From: Loigolactobacillus iwatensis
Lineage (GTDB): Bacteria; Bacillota; Bacilli; Lactobacillales; Lactobacillaceae
Length of the DNA: 64,000 bases
Assembly (NCBI RefSeq): GCF_003950295.1
Contig: NZ_RHNP01000006.1
Location: 1 to 64,000 of the forward strand
Direction: 5' to 3'
Each line of letters begins with the position of its first letter. Position 1 is the first letter of the stretch. Both the position numbers and the translations under genes were made by a program. Below, piece after piece: positions 1 to 8,101 of the stretch. Under the pieces are notes generated by a model. The model ran no database searches. It was given only the letters and a program-made list of their open reading frames with translations, and was not told where the DNA came from.

Positions 1-75
1 GCTCGACGTTTAAGCCAGCATCAAATTCTAATTCAAACGAAAAAGCACAGTTCAATCCCCTTGACTAATCGTAGG

Positions 76-107
76 AAAGAGGTCAGGACAAAAATCCTGG
101 CCTCTTT
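76..107. terminator. Bidirectional terminator-like hairpin
   Basis: GAGGTCAGGA and TCCTGGCCTC form a 10-bp stem around a short A-rich loop, with A and T runs outside. It lies 46 bp past the stop of the minus-strand GRE gene and could serve both that gene and one entering from the left edge. The stem resembles the right half of the R2 repeats. I could not assign the first ~60 bases to a gene. Confidence 0.6.
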
Positions 108-152
108 ACTATTTGATTAACGCACGGTTACGTTTTTTAGACACCTTAATTT

Positions 153-2602
153 TTACAAGGACTGTTCAGTTCGTTCAATAATGTCGTCTTGAGTTTCCTT
201 TGATAAACCAACGAAGAAGGCTGAGTAGCCGGCAACCCGGACAATTAAGTCGCGGTGCTTTTCAGGCTGCTTTTGGGCGGCAACTAGGGTATCCCGGGAA
301 ACAATGTTGTACTGAACGTGATAACCGTGCAATCGATTGAAGTAGGCTCGCAGCAGCGAAACTAATTTTTGACAATTAGCCGTACTCCGCAGAATTTGCG
401 GCGACATTTTTTGGTTAAGCAACACGCCACCAGTGATATCCTCCGTCTGCAGTTTAGAAACTGATTTGAAAACGGCGGTTGGGCCTTCCGTATCCATTGA
501 GTGTTCAGGTGAACAACCCTCAGCCAATGGTGTTCGAGCGTAGCGGCCATCTGGCGTCGCAAGTGTGCTGTGACCTTGGCCCACGTTGGCCGAAATCGAT
601 GAGGTGCCGGCGTAACGCAAACCGCCAATTGGTCCTCGTCCAAAACGGGTATTGTGGTACTTAGCGATTTCATCAATGTAAGGTTGGTAGGCGGCAACGA
701 TTAATTGATCAACGTAGTCATCGTCATTGCCGTATTTTGGTGCGTCGGTTAATAACAGTTGGCGCACCTTTTCACCAGCTTCACCGGCAAAATTCGTTTG
801 TAGTGCGTGCCATAATTCTGCGGGGGTTAATTTATGTTCTTCGAAAACTAATTTTTTGATGGCGGCGAGGGAATCGGCTAAATTAGCGATCCCAACTTGA
901 AGGCCACTAATGAAATCATAAATGGCGCCACCTTCTTTAATCGTTTTGCCACGACCGATACAATCATCAGTCAAAGTGGAACACAGAATGTCGGGGTAAC
1001 CTTGTTCTAAGGCTAAGTCGCAACTATTTTCGATGATCACACTTTGGCGGGTCATTTCACGTAAGGCCTTATCCCATCCCAAGCCTTACTAAGTTGTTCA
1101 TAGGAAGTCATTTCAGTAAATTTACCGTAATCAGGCAACAGCCGCTTTTTAGATTCAGGATCAACACCACCGTTCATCACGATTAGCAAGGTGCGGGGGA
1201 AGTTGATGAAGCTCATGCCAGTGCAACGGTAACCCCATTTTCCAGGAACGGCGGTCTCGACACAGCCAATAGCACTGTAATTATAGGCGTCTTCTTTTTT
1301 AACCCCCCGGCGAATAAATGAAGGGATGATGACTTCGTCGTTGTTAAAGGCCGGCATGCCAAGGCCTTGTTTGATGACGGCGACACTTTCCAGCATAAAC
1401 TCGTTGCTGAGACCCTTATGGTAGCGAACAGTTAAGTTAGGCTGGGGTAAATGAGCCTGGGAAATTGCCCGCAGGATTAGGTAAGACGTGGGATTGACGG
1501 CATCTTTACCATCAGGCGTTTGACCGCCAATCGTGATATTTTGGTAAAGGGGACTCCCAGCGGAAAATTGGGTGTGGTTCCACGAACGTGCCTTGTTGAT
1601 GGTCAACGTTTTGAGACAAAGGTTGGTCAGCAATTCAGTTGCGTGCTCTTTATCAATAATCCCGGCCCGTAAATCTTTTTCGTAAAATGGATCTAGATAT
1701 TGGTCGAGGCGGCCATAAGAAACGGAATGACCGTTAGATTCAATTTGTAAGACTAAGTGAACTAACCAAACGGCTTGCAAGGCTTCATGAAAGCTCGTTG
1801 CCGGTTCGTAGGGCACCTTCGTTAAAATACGCGCCATTTCAAGTAATTCGGCCTGCCGTTTTTTATCGTTGGTTTCTTGGGCCTTCGTTCGCGCAAGTTC
1901 CGCGTAACGTTGGGCAAAATCTTTAACGGCCTGAATAGTTTTCAGACTTGCCTGGTAGAAGTACAACTTTTTTTGTTGCTCAATATCAGTTAAATCTAAT
2001 TGGTCTAACTGGGCCTGAACACGTTCTTCGTACCATTTTAGGCCCTTATTAATTACGTTTTTATAGTCAACGGCGATGTGGCCGTCACCAGAAGTGATAT
2101 TGCCGTCAGCGCCGATAACACCGAGATCATAGAAAAGCCGACTTTGCGGTGGGAAGGCAGCGTACCCGCGATCCTCTAAAGTATTGTTTTTCCAGAAAGG
2201 TGCGATCTCCTTGAGTTCTTGCTTTGTCTTATCAGTAATATAGAAAACATCGCCGGGCCGTTTCTCAAAGCTATCTAGCTCGTCAATTACCCAATTCATG
2301 GAATATTCCGGAAAAATAGGCGCCCAACGATTTTTCCGCGCCTGATTGCCAGCTAGTAGCGTATCGTCTTCAATGTAAAGGGTCATGTTTTTTAAAATAT
2401 TTTCCAATGTGTAAGCACGCAATAAATCAACTTGTTCGTGCTGGTGTTCCTTATAAGCCTGAGTCGTCAAAATGGCACGTTCGGCATCAATGTAAGGCTT
2501 CGCATCAATAATTGTTTCCCGATAATGAGCCATTCTAGGGGTTAAACGACCAAAGTGGCTGGTTTGTTCTTCTGTGTGCTTCTGGGTTTTTAATGTTTGC
2601 AT
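153..2602 (-). pseudogene. Glycyl radical enzyme (PflD/YbiW-like), frameshifted
   Basis: Two overlapping frames (1052-2602 and 153-1082) together make one GRE of about 814 residues, close to E. coli YbiW (about 810). The N-terminal part carries the thiyl-radical motif in YSAIGCVET; the C-terminal part carries the glycyl-radical motif RVAGYSAFF. The frame breaks at 1071-1080, where ATCCC is present twice in tandem. Removing one unit restores AWDKALRE across the junction, so the lesion is a 5-bp duplication. As read, translation stops after the active-site Cys and lacks the radical Gly. The start at 2602 follows a GGAGG-type SD. Neighbours (activase, FSA-like aldolase, DeoR and SorC regulators) match the E. 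coli ybiW/pflD contexts. From memory, unverified: this clade has been linked to ring opening of 1,5-anhydroglucitol-6-phosphate to a 1-deoxyketose phosphate that an FSA could cleave. Canonical pyruvate formate-lyase is unlikely, because that enzyme has adjacent Cys-Cys rather than GCVE. Confidence 0.9.
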
Positions 2603-2607
2603 GCTTG

Positions 2608-2715
2608 CTCCTCCTAAGTTTTATGGTCTATTTTGCGTCACCGCAAAATCCTATCGACGGAGGATGTCCATTCTCCTAACGCGAACACCGCGTACTCGAA
2701 GCATGGCCCTCCTAA
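2608..2715 (-). promoter_or_regulatory. Structured leader RNA with 17-codon uORF, upstream of GRE
   Basis: On the minus strand an SD (AGGAGG) is followed by ATG at 2704 and a 17-codon ORF ending TAG at 2651: MLRVRGVRVRRMDILRR. Within it lie a perfect 5-bp hairpin (ACGCG/CGCGT, 2679-2693) and the core AGGAGAATGG. A perfect hairpin ATTTTGCG/CGCAAAAT (2630-2649) and then AGACC follow, just before the GRE ribosome binding site. The arrangement matches the three tandem units at 62.55-62.86 kb base for base in spacing, with paired compensatory changes in both stems. Whether it acts as a leader peptide, a ligand-sensing RNA or both cannot be told from sequence. Confidence 0.7.
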
Positions 2716-2796
2716 GTAAAATTATAAATATATCAAACGAAGCCTAAAATTGTTTCTTACGAAGATAAGCATAGCATGAATTGCCCACAAAGCAAT

Positions 2797-2826
2797 AAAA
2801 AAGCGTCCTTTTTAGAAGGACGTTTA
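2797..2826 (-). terminator. Terminator of the DeoR-family gene
   Basis: Read on the minus strand, AAACGTCCTT pairs with AAGGACGCTT and is followed by six T. It lies just past the DeoR-family stop codon. It probably separates that gene from a GRE promoter around 2740-2800, where TTGCTT and TATGCT are spaced by 16 on the minus strand. Confidence 0.75.
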
Positions 2827-2831
2827 AAAAC

Positions 2832-2843
2832 GCACATTTGTGC
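2832..2843. promoter_or_regulatory. Palindromic operator, probable SorC site 1
   Basis: GCACATTTGTGC followed by AATTATA. The same palindrome and AATT tail recur at 5521-5534 and 6526-6537, each upstream of a minus-strand transcription unit of this locus. This copy is at the end of the DeoR-family gene, upstream of the GRE gene. The form is like known SorC/LsrR-type operators. Confidence 0.6.
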
Positions 2844-2845
2844 AA

Positions 2846-3595
2846 TTATATTTTTTCAACGTTAATTTGCTGTTGTTCTAGGAGCGTCGTTGTTGCGTCG
2901 GATAGCTGGTTGTCCGTAATCACGCGATTAACCTCATCTAAGCTAAACTGCCTAATTAGGCTGGGGCCGCTAAATTTACTTGAATCAGTTAAAATAATTA
3001 GTTGCTCCGCGTTAGCCGCCATAGCCTGAACAGTGTCCGTGCGCATAATATCGTTACCAAAGAATCCTTGTTTAGGATCAAAACCGTCAGTACCAATGAA
3101 TAACTTTGCGACGTGAAAGTCAGCTAGAGCCTTCTTTGTCAGCGGTCCCACCACCACTTGGGAATTAGCTTGGTATTTACCGCCCAGTAGAAAAATATCG
3201 AGGTTAGCAAACTTTTCAACGTAATTGGCAATGAAGTAAGAAATGGTTACGATTGTAACGTGTTTAGCTTGTCTTCCCAACTCCTCGGCCAAAAGGGCGC
3301 AGGTTGAGCCTGACTCGATCATGATGGTTTCGTTATCTTGAACTAAGTTAGCGGCCTTTACCGCAATTTGGCGTTTTATATCGTAGTTTTGCGCTAGACG
3401 GTAATTTAAATCATCTGGATTGTTGATGATGGCAAAGCCGTGTTTGCGCTGTAACAGACCATGCTGTTCGAGTAAAGTGAGATCTTTGCGCACCGTTACT
3501 TTTGAAACGTTTAGTAATTGCGCCAACTCACTAACATCGATTTTTTTGCGCTGGTTGACAATTTCTAAAAGTTGTTCTGTTCTTTTAACTGGCAT
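2846..3595 (-). CDS. DeoR-family sugar-phosphate-responsive repressor
   Basis: 249 residues, the normal length for DeoR/GlpR regulators. An N-terminal winged helix (about residues 16-50, with VSKVTVRKDL as recognition helix) precedes a DeoRC sensor domain. That domain carries IESGST, LLGGKY, GTDGFD and ILTDSSKF, motifs of the phosphosugar-binding isomerase-like fold. ATG at 3595 is preferred over an upstream in-frame start because AGGAGGTGG stands six bases before it. It lies between the GRE gene and the divergent activase gene and so is a likely local regulator. The effector is unknown; a phosphorylated sugar is the family norm. A terminator follows directly. Confidence 0.88.
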   Translation of the reverse strand: MPVKRTEQLLEIVNQRKKIDVSELAQLLNVSKVTVRKDLTLLEQHGLLQRKHGFAIINNPDDLNYRLAQNYDIKRQIAVKAANLVQDNETIMIESGSTCALLAEELGRQAKHVTIVTISYFIANYVEKFANLDIFLLGGKYQANSQVVVGPLTKKALADFHVAKLFIGTDGFDPKQGFFGNDIMRTDTVQAMAANAEQLIILTDSSKFSGPSLIRQFSLDEVNRVITDNQLSDATTTLLEQQQINVEKI

Positions 3596-3795
3596 AAGCC
3601 ACCTCCTGTAGATTGTTAGATCCATTTAAAATTATTTTTATTAGCGTATTTTTTAAAGGTGAACAGAATCCAGCCGTTTTTTTAACACCTTTTCATTTTA
3701 TCAGTTTCAATTTTTTTAACAACTTGTTAATTTCAAAAGAAACTAAAAATATTTACGAACGTAACTATTTGTGCTACGTTAAAGGAGAAATAACT

Positions 3796-3819
3796 ATGGG
3801 GGTGATCGGATGCAATTAG
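3796..3819 (+). CDS. Seven-codon minicistron overlapping the activase start
   Basis: A strong SD (AAAGGAG) stands before ATG at 3796, which opens MGVIGCN and stops at 3819. This frame differs from the activase frame, whose ATG lies inside it at 3810. Termination within a few codons of the activase start would allow translational coupling. It may also be that 3796 is not used and GGGGGTG serves as SD for 3810. No function is proposed for the peptide. Confidence 0.35.
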   Translation: MGVIGCN

Positions 3820-4628
3820 TTAGTGCAACTTCAACCAAATCTAAGACCGAGTTACAGGGGCTAATTTTTAACATTCAAAAATTCAGTTTAAATGATGGCC
3901 CTGGAATTCGGACGGTTGTCTTTTTCAAGGGCTGTCCGCTTCGTTGTCAGTGGTGTGCGAATCCCGAATCGCAATCTGGCCGGCAAGAATTGATGTATGA
4001 CGAACAAAAAGGCGAGCAGACAACAGTTGGGGAATATAAAACGGTGGCTGAAGTGATGGCGGTGATCAAGCAAGATCAAGTCTTTTACGATGAATCTGGT
4101 GGTGGGGTCACGTTTTCTGGTGGCGAAGTGCTTTTTCAGGCACCGTTTGCGATTGAGTTGGCTAAAGCAATCAAGGCCGCCGGAATTAATTTGGCCTGTG
4201 AAACGACAGGCTACGCGGCACCGCGGGTTTTTCAAGAATTTATGCAGTACATTGATTTCATGTATTTTGATTGCAAACAGTGGGACACACAGCTGCATAA
4301 GGCCGGAACGGGTGGCGGAAATGAATTAATTTTGCGCAATTTAGAAGCGGCCATTCAAAAGAAACAGCAGTTAATGGTTCGTATTCCGGTGATTGCCGGC
4401 TTCAACTATACGCTAAACGACGCCCGCCACTTTGGCCAGTTGTTTAATCGAATTGGCATAACGGCAGTTGAACTATTACCTTTCCACCAATTCGGCCTAA
4501 AAAAGTACCAGGACCTGGGCCGAGAGTACGAACTGAAGCAAGTGAAACAATTACAAACGGACGACTTACTAGAATATAAGGCCACGCTAGAAAGTTTTGG
4601 CGTTGACACACAAATTAATGGGTGGTAA
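3810..4628 (+). CDS. Glycyl radical enzyme activase (radical SAM)
   Basis: 272 residues. The radical-SAM cluster motif is CPLRCQWC (CX3CX2C) at about residues 42-49, after the typical N-terminus LIFNIQKFSLNDGPGIRT. VTFSGGEVLFQ is the SAM-binding GGE motif. It should install the glycyl radical on the partner GRE using SAM and a [4Fe-4S] cluster. The ferredoxin-like insert with two extra clusters, usual in activases of non-PFL GREs, is absent: after ANPESQSG the chain goes straight to helix TVAEVMAVI. It is divergent from the DeoR-family gene and from the GRE gene beyond it. The gene is intact although the GRE gene is not. Start 3810 is the most likely, with GGGGTG as SD; see the overlapping minicistron. 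Confidence 0.9.
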   Translation: MQLVSATSTKSKTELQGLIFNIQKFSLNDGPGIRTVVFFKGCPLRCQWCANPESQSGRQELMYDEQKGEQTTVGEYKTVAEVMAVIKQDQVFYDESGGGVTFSGGEVLFQAPFAIELAKAIKAAGINLACETTGYAAPRVFQEFMQYIDFMYFDCKQWDTQLHKAGTGGGNELILRNLEAAIQKKQQLMVRIPVIAGFNYTLNDARHFGQLFNRIGITAVELLPFHQFGLKKYQDLGREYELKQVKQLQTDDLLEYKATLESFGVDTQINGW

Positions 4629-4630
4629 AT

Positions 4631-4676
4631 AAAAACAGCCTAGTGCCCGCTTACTGCGCGGTATTAGGCTGTTTTT
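4631..4676. terminator. Bidirectional terminator
   Basis: AAAAACAGCCTA and TAGGCTGTTTTT form a long stem between convergent genes (activase and aldolase), with A and T runs on both sides. Confidence 0.85.
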
Positions 4677-4695
4677 ATGCTTTCAAATCATTTTA

Positions 4696-5376
4696 TTACA
4701 GCGAACTAATCGTTGTTTTTTTGCCGTAAACACTTTCCCAGTCGTTAGTGAAGTCAGTTACGGCTTGGCCAATCGCTGGGGCTGTTAGAGCCGTTTCCAA
4801 AATGTCAGTTCCCATCGTTGCAGCTTGGGCACCCATTTCAAAGGCTGAGTTAACTTGTTGGACGGTGTGGAAGCTGGCGGCAAGAATCTTAGTGGCCGCG
4901 TGATCACGCTGGATGGCGAGGGCCAATTCACTGATGACTTCATCGGCGTTAATGTTCATATTGACCATCCGGTTATAGTAGGGCGCCAAGTAGTCGGCAC
5001 CAGCAGCGATGGCAAGATAACCTTGAAACTTGGTGTAAATCGCTGTTGCCGTAATGTGGACGCCTTCACTTTTAAGCTGTTTGATTGCGGCCAGACCAGC
5101 CTCGTTCGTTGGGACTTTGATGTAGACTTGGTCGTCAACTTCCCGCAAAATAGTGTGTGCGTCTTCAATCATTTCAGCAGTTGATTGACCAACAACTTGA
5201 ATGTGAAAGGTAGCTTTCGGGCCGATGATACTGCGAACCTGGCGCATATGTTTAAAGAAGTCAACTTTGCCTTCTTTTTTAACGATAGAAGGATTTGACG
5301 TGACGCCGCTTATTGGTAAAATAGCGCTATATTTTTTTATGTCAGCTAAATGAATCGTATCTAGTAAAAATTCCAT
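4696..5376 (-). CDS. Fructose-6-phosphate aldolase / transaldolase-like (FSA/TalC)
   Basis: 226 residues, the size of FsaA/TalC-type small transaldolases. It begins MEFLLDT; the Schiff-base Lys is in YIKVPTNEAG (about residue 85), and SGVTSNPS and ATAIYT are family motifs. FSA enzymes cleave fructose-6-phosphate to dihydroxyacetone and glyceraldehyde-3-phosphate and are known to prefer hydroxyacetone as donor. In E. coli both fsaA and fsaB sit beside GRE/activase pairs, the same partnership as here. An operator palindrome at 5521 lies in its upstream region. The SD is complementary to the TCC run just upstream of 5376. True substrate in this organism is inferred, not shown. Confidence 0.87.
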   Translation of the reverse strand: MEFLLDTIHLADIKKYSAILPISGVTSNPSIVKKEGKVDFFKHMRQVRSIIGPKATFHIQVVGQSTAEMIEDAHTILREVDDQVYIKVPTNEAGLAAIKQLKSEGVHITATAIYTKFQGYLAIAAGADYLAPYYNRMVNMNINADEVISELALAIQRDHAATKILAASFHTVQQVNSAFEMGAQAATMGTDILETALTAPAIGQAVTDFTNDWESVYGKKTTISSL

Positions 5377-5520
5377 GGAAGAACACCTCGCCTTTATTTT
5401 TTTAACACCTTAAATGTAGCATGAGTTAAAGTGCCTGAAAATAAATTACCACCGGCAAATTTTAAAAGTGGGTGGTAATTGCTTAACCATGGGCTTCTTA
5501 AAAAGCGTTTGCTAGCTTAG

Positions 5521-5534
5521 TGCACATATGTGCA
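5521..5534. promoter_or_regulatory. Palindromic operator, probable SorC site 2
   Basis: TGCACATATGTGCA followed by ATTG, between the SorC-family gene and the aldolase gene, in the aldolase upstream region. Same palindrome as at 2832 and 6526. Confidence 0.6.
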
Positions 5535-5557
5535 ATTGCAGGTGACCTGTGCCATTA

Positions 5558-6505
5558 CTACTGAGCATCCATAATCTGTTTGGCCGTTTCTTCATCAGTG
5601 ATTAAAGTGTTGAGAAGTCCCATTTTAAGGGTGGCCGTGATCGAAGGAACCTTGGTTAGCGAGCGGGCAACACCGACTGTGTTGGGAACGCGCTGCAACT
5701 GTGGTAATGGAATGGCGATGGTACGGTCAGAGAGATCACCGTTTAGAATTTTACCGTGGCGATCAAAAAAAGTGCAGCAGCAATCACCAATCGCTTCTCG
5801 TTCTTTGAGTAACTGGCGATCTTGGTCAGTTAACAAATCACGCCAGCGACTTGATTTTGAGCTAAGGGGGCCACCAATGCCAACGAAAGCAATGTCCAGC
5901 TGCTGCCAACGACGTTTAATCTCACGAAAATATTTTGCGCCAATGATACCATCGCGAATAAGTTTGGATTCTTGAACGGCCGCTGCGTCAACGAAGAGAC
6001 TATGACCACCAAATTGCCGGGCGGCATCAAAAACAATGCCGTTAACGTGGTACTGAGAATTGCTTGGGCTGGGGCCGCCAACTAACGGCACAAATGTTGC
6101 ATCTGTTTGTGTTGGGTGTTGTAACTGGCCAACCATCCCGGCCAGAACAAGTCCCCAGGCAAAGCCAACGGTAGCATGAGGTTTAATAATTTGTTTCAAA
6201 TAGAGGGCGGCCACTTTTGATAAGGCGGCGTTTTTCTGCTGATTATTAGCAACGCGATCAGTTGGCACAATAATGGCATTTTTTAATTTAAACCGTTGTT
6301 TGAGCTTTTCTTCCAAATTAAATAATTGCGGGTTGAAATCTTCAATTTGAATGGTCACAATGTGCTGCTGGCGGGCCTGTTGGAGCATACGACTAATGGT
6401 AGTGCGGTAAATGTTCAACTCCGTCGCAATTTGGCTTTGCGTTCGGCCCTGAATGTAGTAAAGATAAGCGACTTTCGCTAAAAGGTGGCGCCGATTATCG
6501 TCCAT
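5558..6505 (-). CDS. SorC-family transcriptional regulator
   Basis: 315 residues from the ATG at 6505. That start has AAAGGAG nine bases upstream and is preferred over a start 18 codons earlier that would be untranslated leader. An N-terminal helix-turn-helix (GRTQSQIATELNIYRTTISRML, residues about 19-40, written here only to mark its ends) is followed by the SorC/DeoR-type sugar-binding domain, with FVPLVGGPS, DAAAVQES, VGIGGP and RVPNTVGVA. Such regulators bind phosphorylated sugars and often autoregulate; a palindrome lies 21 bp upstream of its own start and two more lie upstream of the aldolase and GRE genes. It is therefore the best candidate for master regulator of the locus. Confidence 0.87.
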   Translation of the reverse strand: MDDNRRHLLAKVAYLYYIQGRTQSQIATELNIYRTTISRMLQQARQQHIVTIQIEDFNPQLFNLEEKLKQRFKLKNAIIVPTDRVANNQQKNAALSKVAALYLKQIIKPHATVGFAWGLVLAGMVGQLQHPTQTDATFVPLVGGPSPSNSQYHVNGIVFDAARQFGGHSLFVDAAAVQESKLIRDGIIGAKYFREIKRRWQQLDIAFVGIGGPLSSKSSRWRDLLTDQDRQLLKEREAIGDCCCTFFDRHGKILNGDLSDRTIAIPLPQLQRVPNTVGVARSLTKVPSITATLKMGLLNTLITDEETAKQIMDAQ

Positions 6506-6525
6506 GCTGAAAGACTCCTTTTTAG

Positions 6526-6537
6526 GCACATTTGTGC
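6526..6537. promoter_or_regulatory. Palindromic operator, probable SorC site 3 (autoregulation)
   Basis: GCACATTTGTGC followed by AATTATT, immediately upstream of the SorC-family ribosome binding site. A repressor bound here would block its own gene. The 6538-6800 stretch beyond holds no gene I can support; it has a small hairpin, TGCCAC/GTGGCA, around 6727-6751. Confidence 0.6.
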
Positions 6538-6808
6538 AATTATTAATTTTACCGGCCAATTGTAGCTGCTAGCCTTAATATAGCAGGATTGGAGGCACTG
6601 GGCCAGTGTATTCTAAAATTAGCGTGCGGCGATGGCTTTTAAATCGGTTTGAACTAGGGTGTTTAAAAAAGGCTTATGAAAATTTCTTTTATGTGGTAGG
6701 ATAGAATCCGTTGCTAAAAAAGCAAGAATGCCACTATTTTGACTGGTGGCACTTCCTTTAAGGCTGAATGTTGCGAATAGAATTTAATCAGAGCGCGTAT
6801 AATTGATC

Positions 6809-6841
6809 AGCGCAAAACTCACAAGGGTTTTGCGCTTTTTT
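6809..6841 (+). terminator. Terminator in the leader of the DUF2798 gene
   Basis: AGCGCAAAACTC and GGGTTTTGCGCT form a 12-bp stem followed by T6. It ends only 31 bp before the start codon at 6872. It may be the end of a small transcript or an attenuator for the next gene. I see no recognisable antiterminator partner. Confidence 0.65.
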
Positions 6842-6871
6842 GCGTTCAAAAATAGAAATGGAGCGATTTTA

Positions 6872-7351
6872 ATGGATTTTTATATGCGGATGCCGCGTAA
6901 TGGAAAAGAATTTGCGTTGTTTATGGCGATTGTTTCGCTGGTTTCGGTTAACATTATTGCACCACTGATCACTTGCTTTGAAGTTGGTTTTCACCTGCGA
7001 ACGTGGGCGCTGGCGTTGAGTGTGCTGCCATTTATCTGGTTGAGTGTCATTGCGCTTGTACTGTTGACGTATAAGCCGGCAGCACTATTAACTAAGAAAA
7101 TTATTGCGAAGGATGATAGTTTTAACGCGCACATCATTGTTAACATTCTGTGCACGGTTTTGATGATGTCAGTCGTTTTAACCGTGGTGGGCACGTGGAT
7201 TGGCAATCAGCAAATCAGTTTAGACCCAATCACGCACTTCTTCTACAAATGGCCCCGTAATTTTGCGATTTCATTTGCCGTTGAATTGTTAGTCGCACAA
7301 CCGATTGCACGTTTTGTCATGCTAAAATTACACCAAATTAAGGGGAAATAG
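6872..7351 (+). CDS. DUF2798 family membrane protein
   Basis: 159 residues from ATG 6872 (SD TGGAG eight to ten bases upstream); a longer in-frame start would run through the terminator hairpin and is rejected. Four hydrophobic helices are arranged as two pairs. The first pair is introduced by MPRNGKEF and the second by a similar WPRNFAISF near residue 127, the internal repeat typical of DUF2798. Function of the family is unknown. The gene stands alone. Confidence 0.75.
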   Translation: MDFYMRMPRNGKEFALFMAIVSLVSVNIIAPLITCFEVGFHLRTWALALSVLPFIWLSVIALVLLTYKPAALLTKKIIAKDDSFNAHIIVNILCTVLMMSVVLTVVGTWIGNQQISLDPITHFFYKWPRNFAISFAVELLVAQPIARFVMLKLHQIKGK

Positions 7352-7633
7352 TTGATTGTGATTAGCGCCAATAGGGTCGATTAGTATTTCACATTAGAGC
7401 GGGAACTGCTTGGTTACGCGTGATAATGAAGTATAGTTTTATTCACCATGTTAGAACTGGCAAGATGGTGAGATTATGGGTGGCTCATTTTGGGGGATTT
7501 CCGCATAAGTCCTGATTATTTCGCGATGTCACCAAATATTGCGGAAGTGATAATCAAGACAAGCATCATTTTGCCTAACAGAAATAGCTACGTAAATTCT
7601 TGATGAATTAAAAGTACTGAGCTATACTATGGG

Positions 7634-7726
7634 TATCAAAAGAACCAACACGCGGCCACGTGTTGGTTCGCTGTAATCGTATTGCAGTAATATAATGATT
7701 TGACTAGCCTTATGCTAGTCTTTTTT
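7634..7726 (+). ncRNA. Candidate antisense RNA of type I toxin locus, copy A
   Basis: A strong promoter, TTGATG (7600-7605), 17-bp spacer, TATACT (7623-7628), drives a short transcript. It has a near-perfect hairpin GAACCAACAC/GTGTTGGTTC (7642-7669) and ends at terminator GACTAGC/GCTAGTC plus T6 (7702-7726). The terminator overlaps the 3' end of the convergent toxin ORF, the layout of Fst/par-type type I systems in which both RNAs share a terminator. Confidence 0.6.
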
Positions 7727-7801
7727 GTTGTCCTGCAGGATTTCGAGAATCGCTTTTACGATCCCCAATCCCGCCAAGACAACTTGGAGCACAGTTAACA
7801 T
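7715..7801 (-). CDS. Small hydrophobic peptide, type I toxin-like, copy A
   Basis: 28 codons, MLTVLQVVLAGLGIVKAI then a charged tail ending NKKD. One membrane-spanning helix plus a Lys/Asp tail is the form of Fst/TxpA-like toxins. A minus-strand TATACT at 7906-7911 could be its -10 box, giving a leader of about 100 nt. A second ATG frame with a better SD overlaps it but encodes a hydrophilic product. Copy B at 8178-8270 keeps the hydrophobic frame with conservative changes, which supports it as the real product. Confidence 0.6.
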   Translation of the reverse strand: MLTVLQVVLAGLGIVKAILEILQDNKKD

Positions 7802-8101
7802 GTCCAAGGCCTTTCATTATAGTCCGTTTATTCACGGGCATCACTCCTTCAGTTCGATTTATAGTCGAAAGGAAGCTTCCGCACCGCAAAAACGATTACT
7901 AAGCAAGTATAGCATGGGTTGAAAGTTTAAAGAAGGCCGCTAAATTGGCGATTTTCTTACTTTTTTAAAAGTTAATTGTTAATCGATTTAGTGTTAATTT
8001 CTTTAATGTATTTTTGAAAAAAGTAAGGCAAAAACAATGCTTCATTTTTTATTAGTTACGCAAATTCTTGATGAATTAAAAGTACTGAGCTATACTATGA
8101 G

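Noticed and set aside
7725-7922. 65-codon plus-strand frame across the toxin copy A region
   Set aside because: It is the complement of the toxin frame and its leader; no SD, and not kept in copy B.
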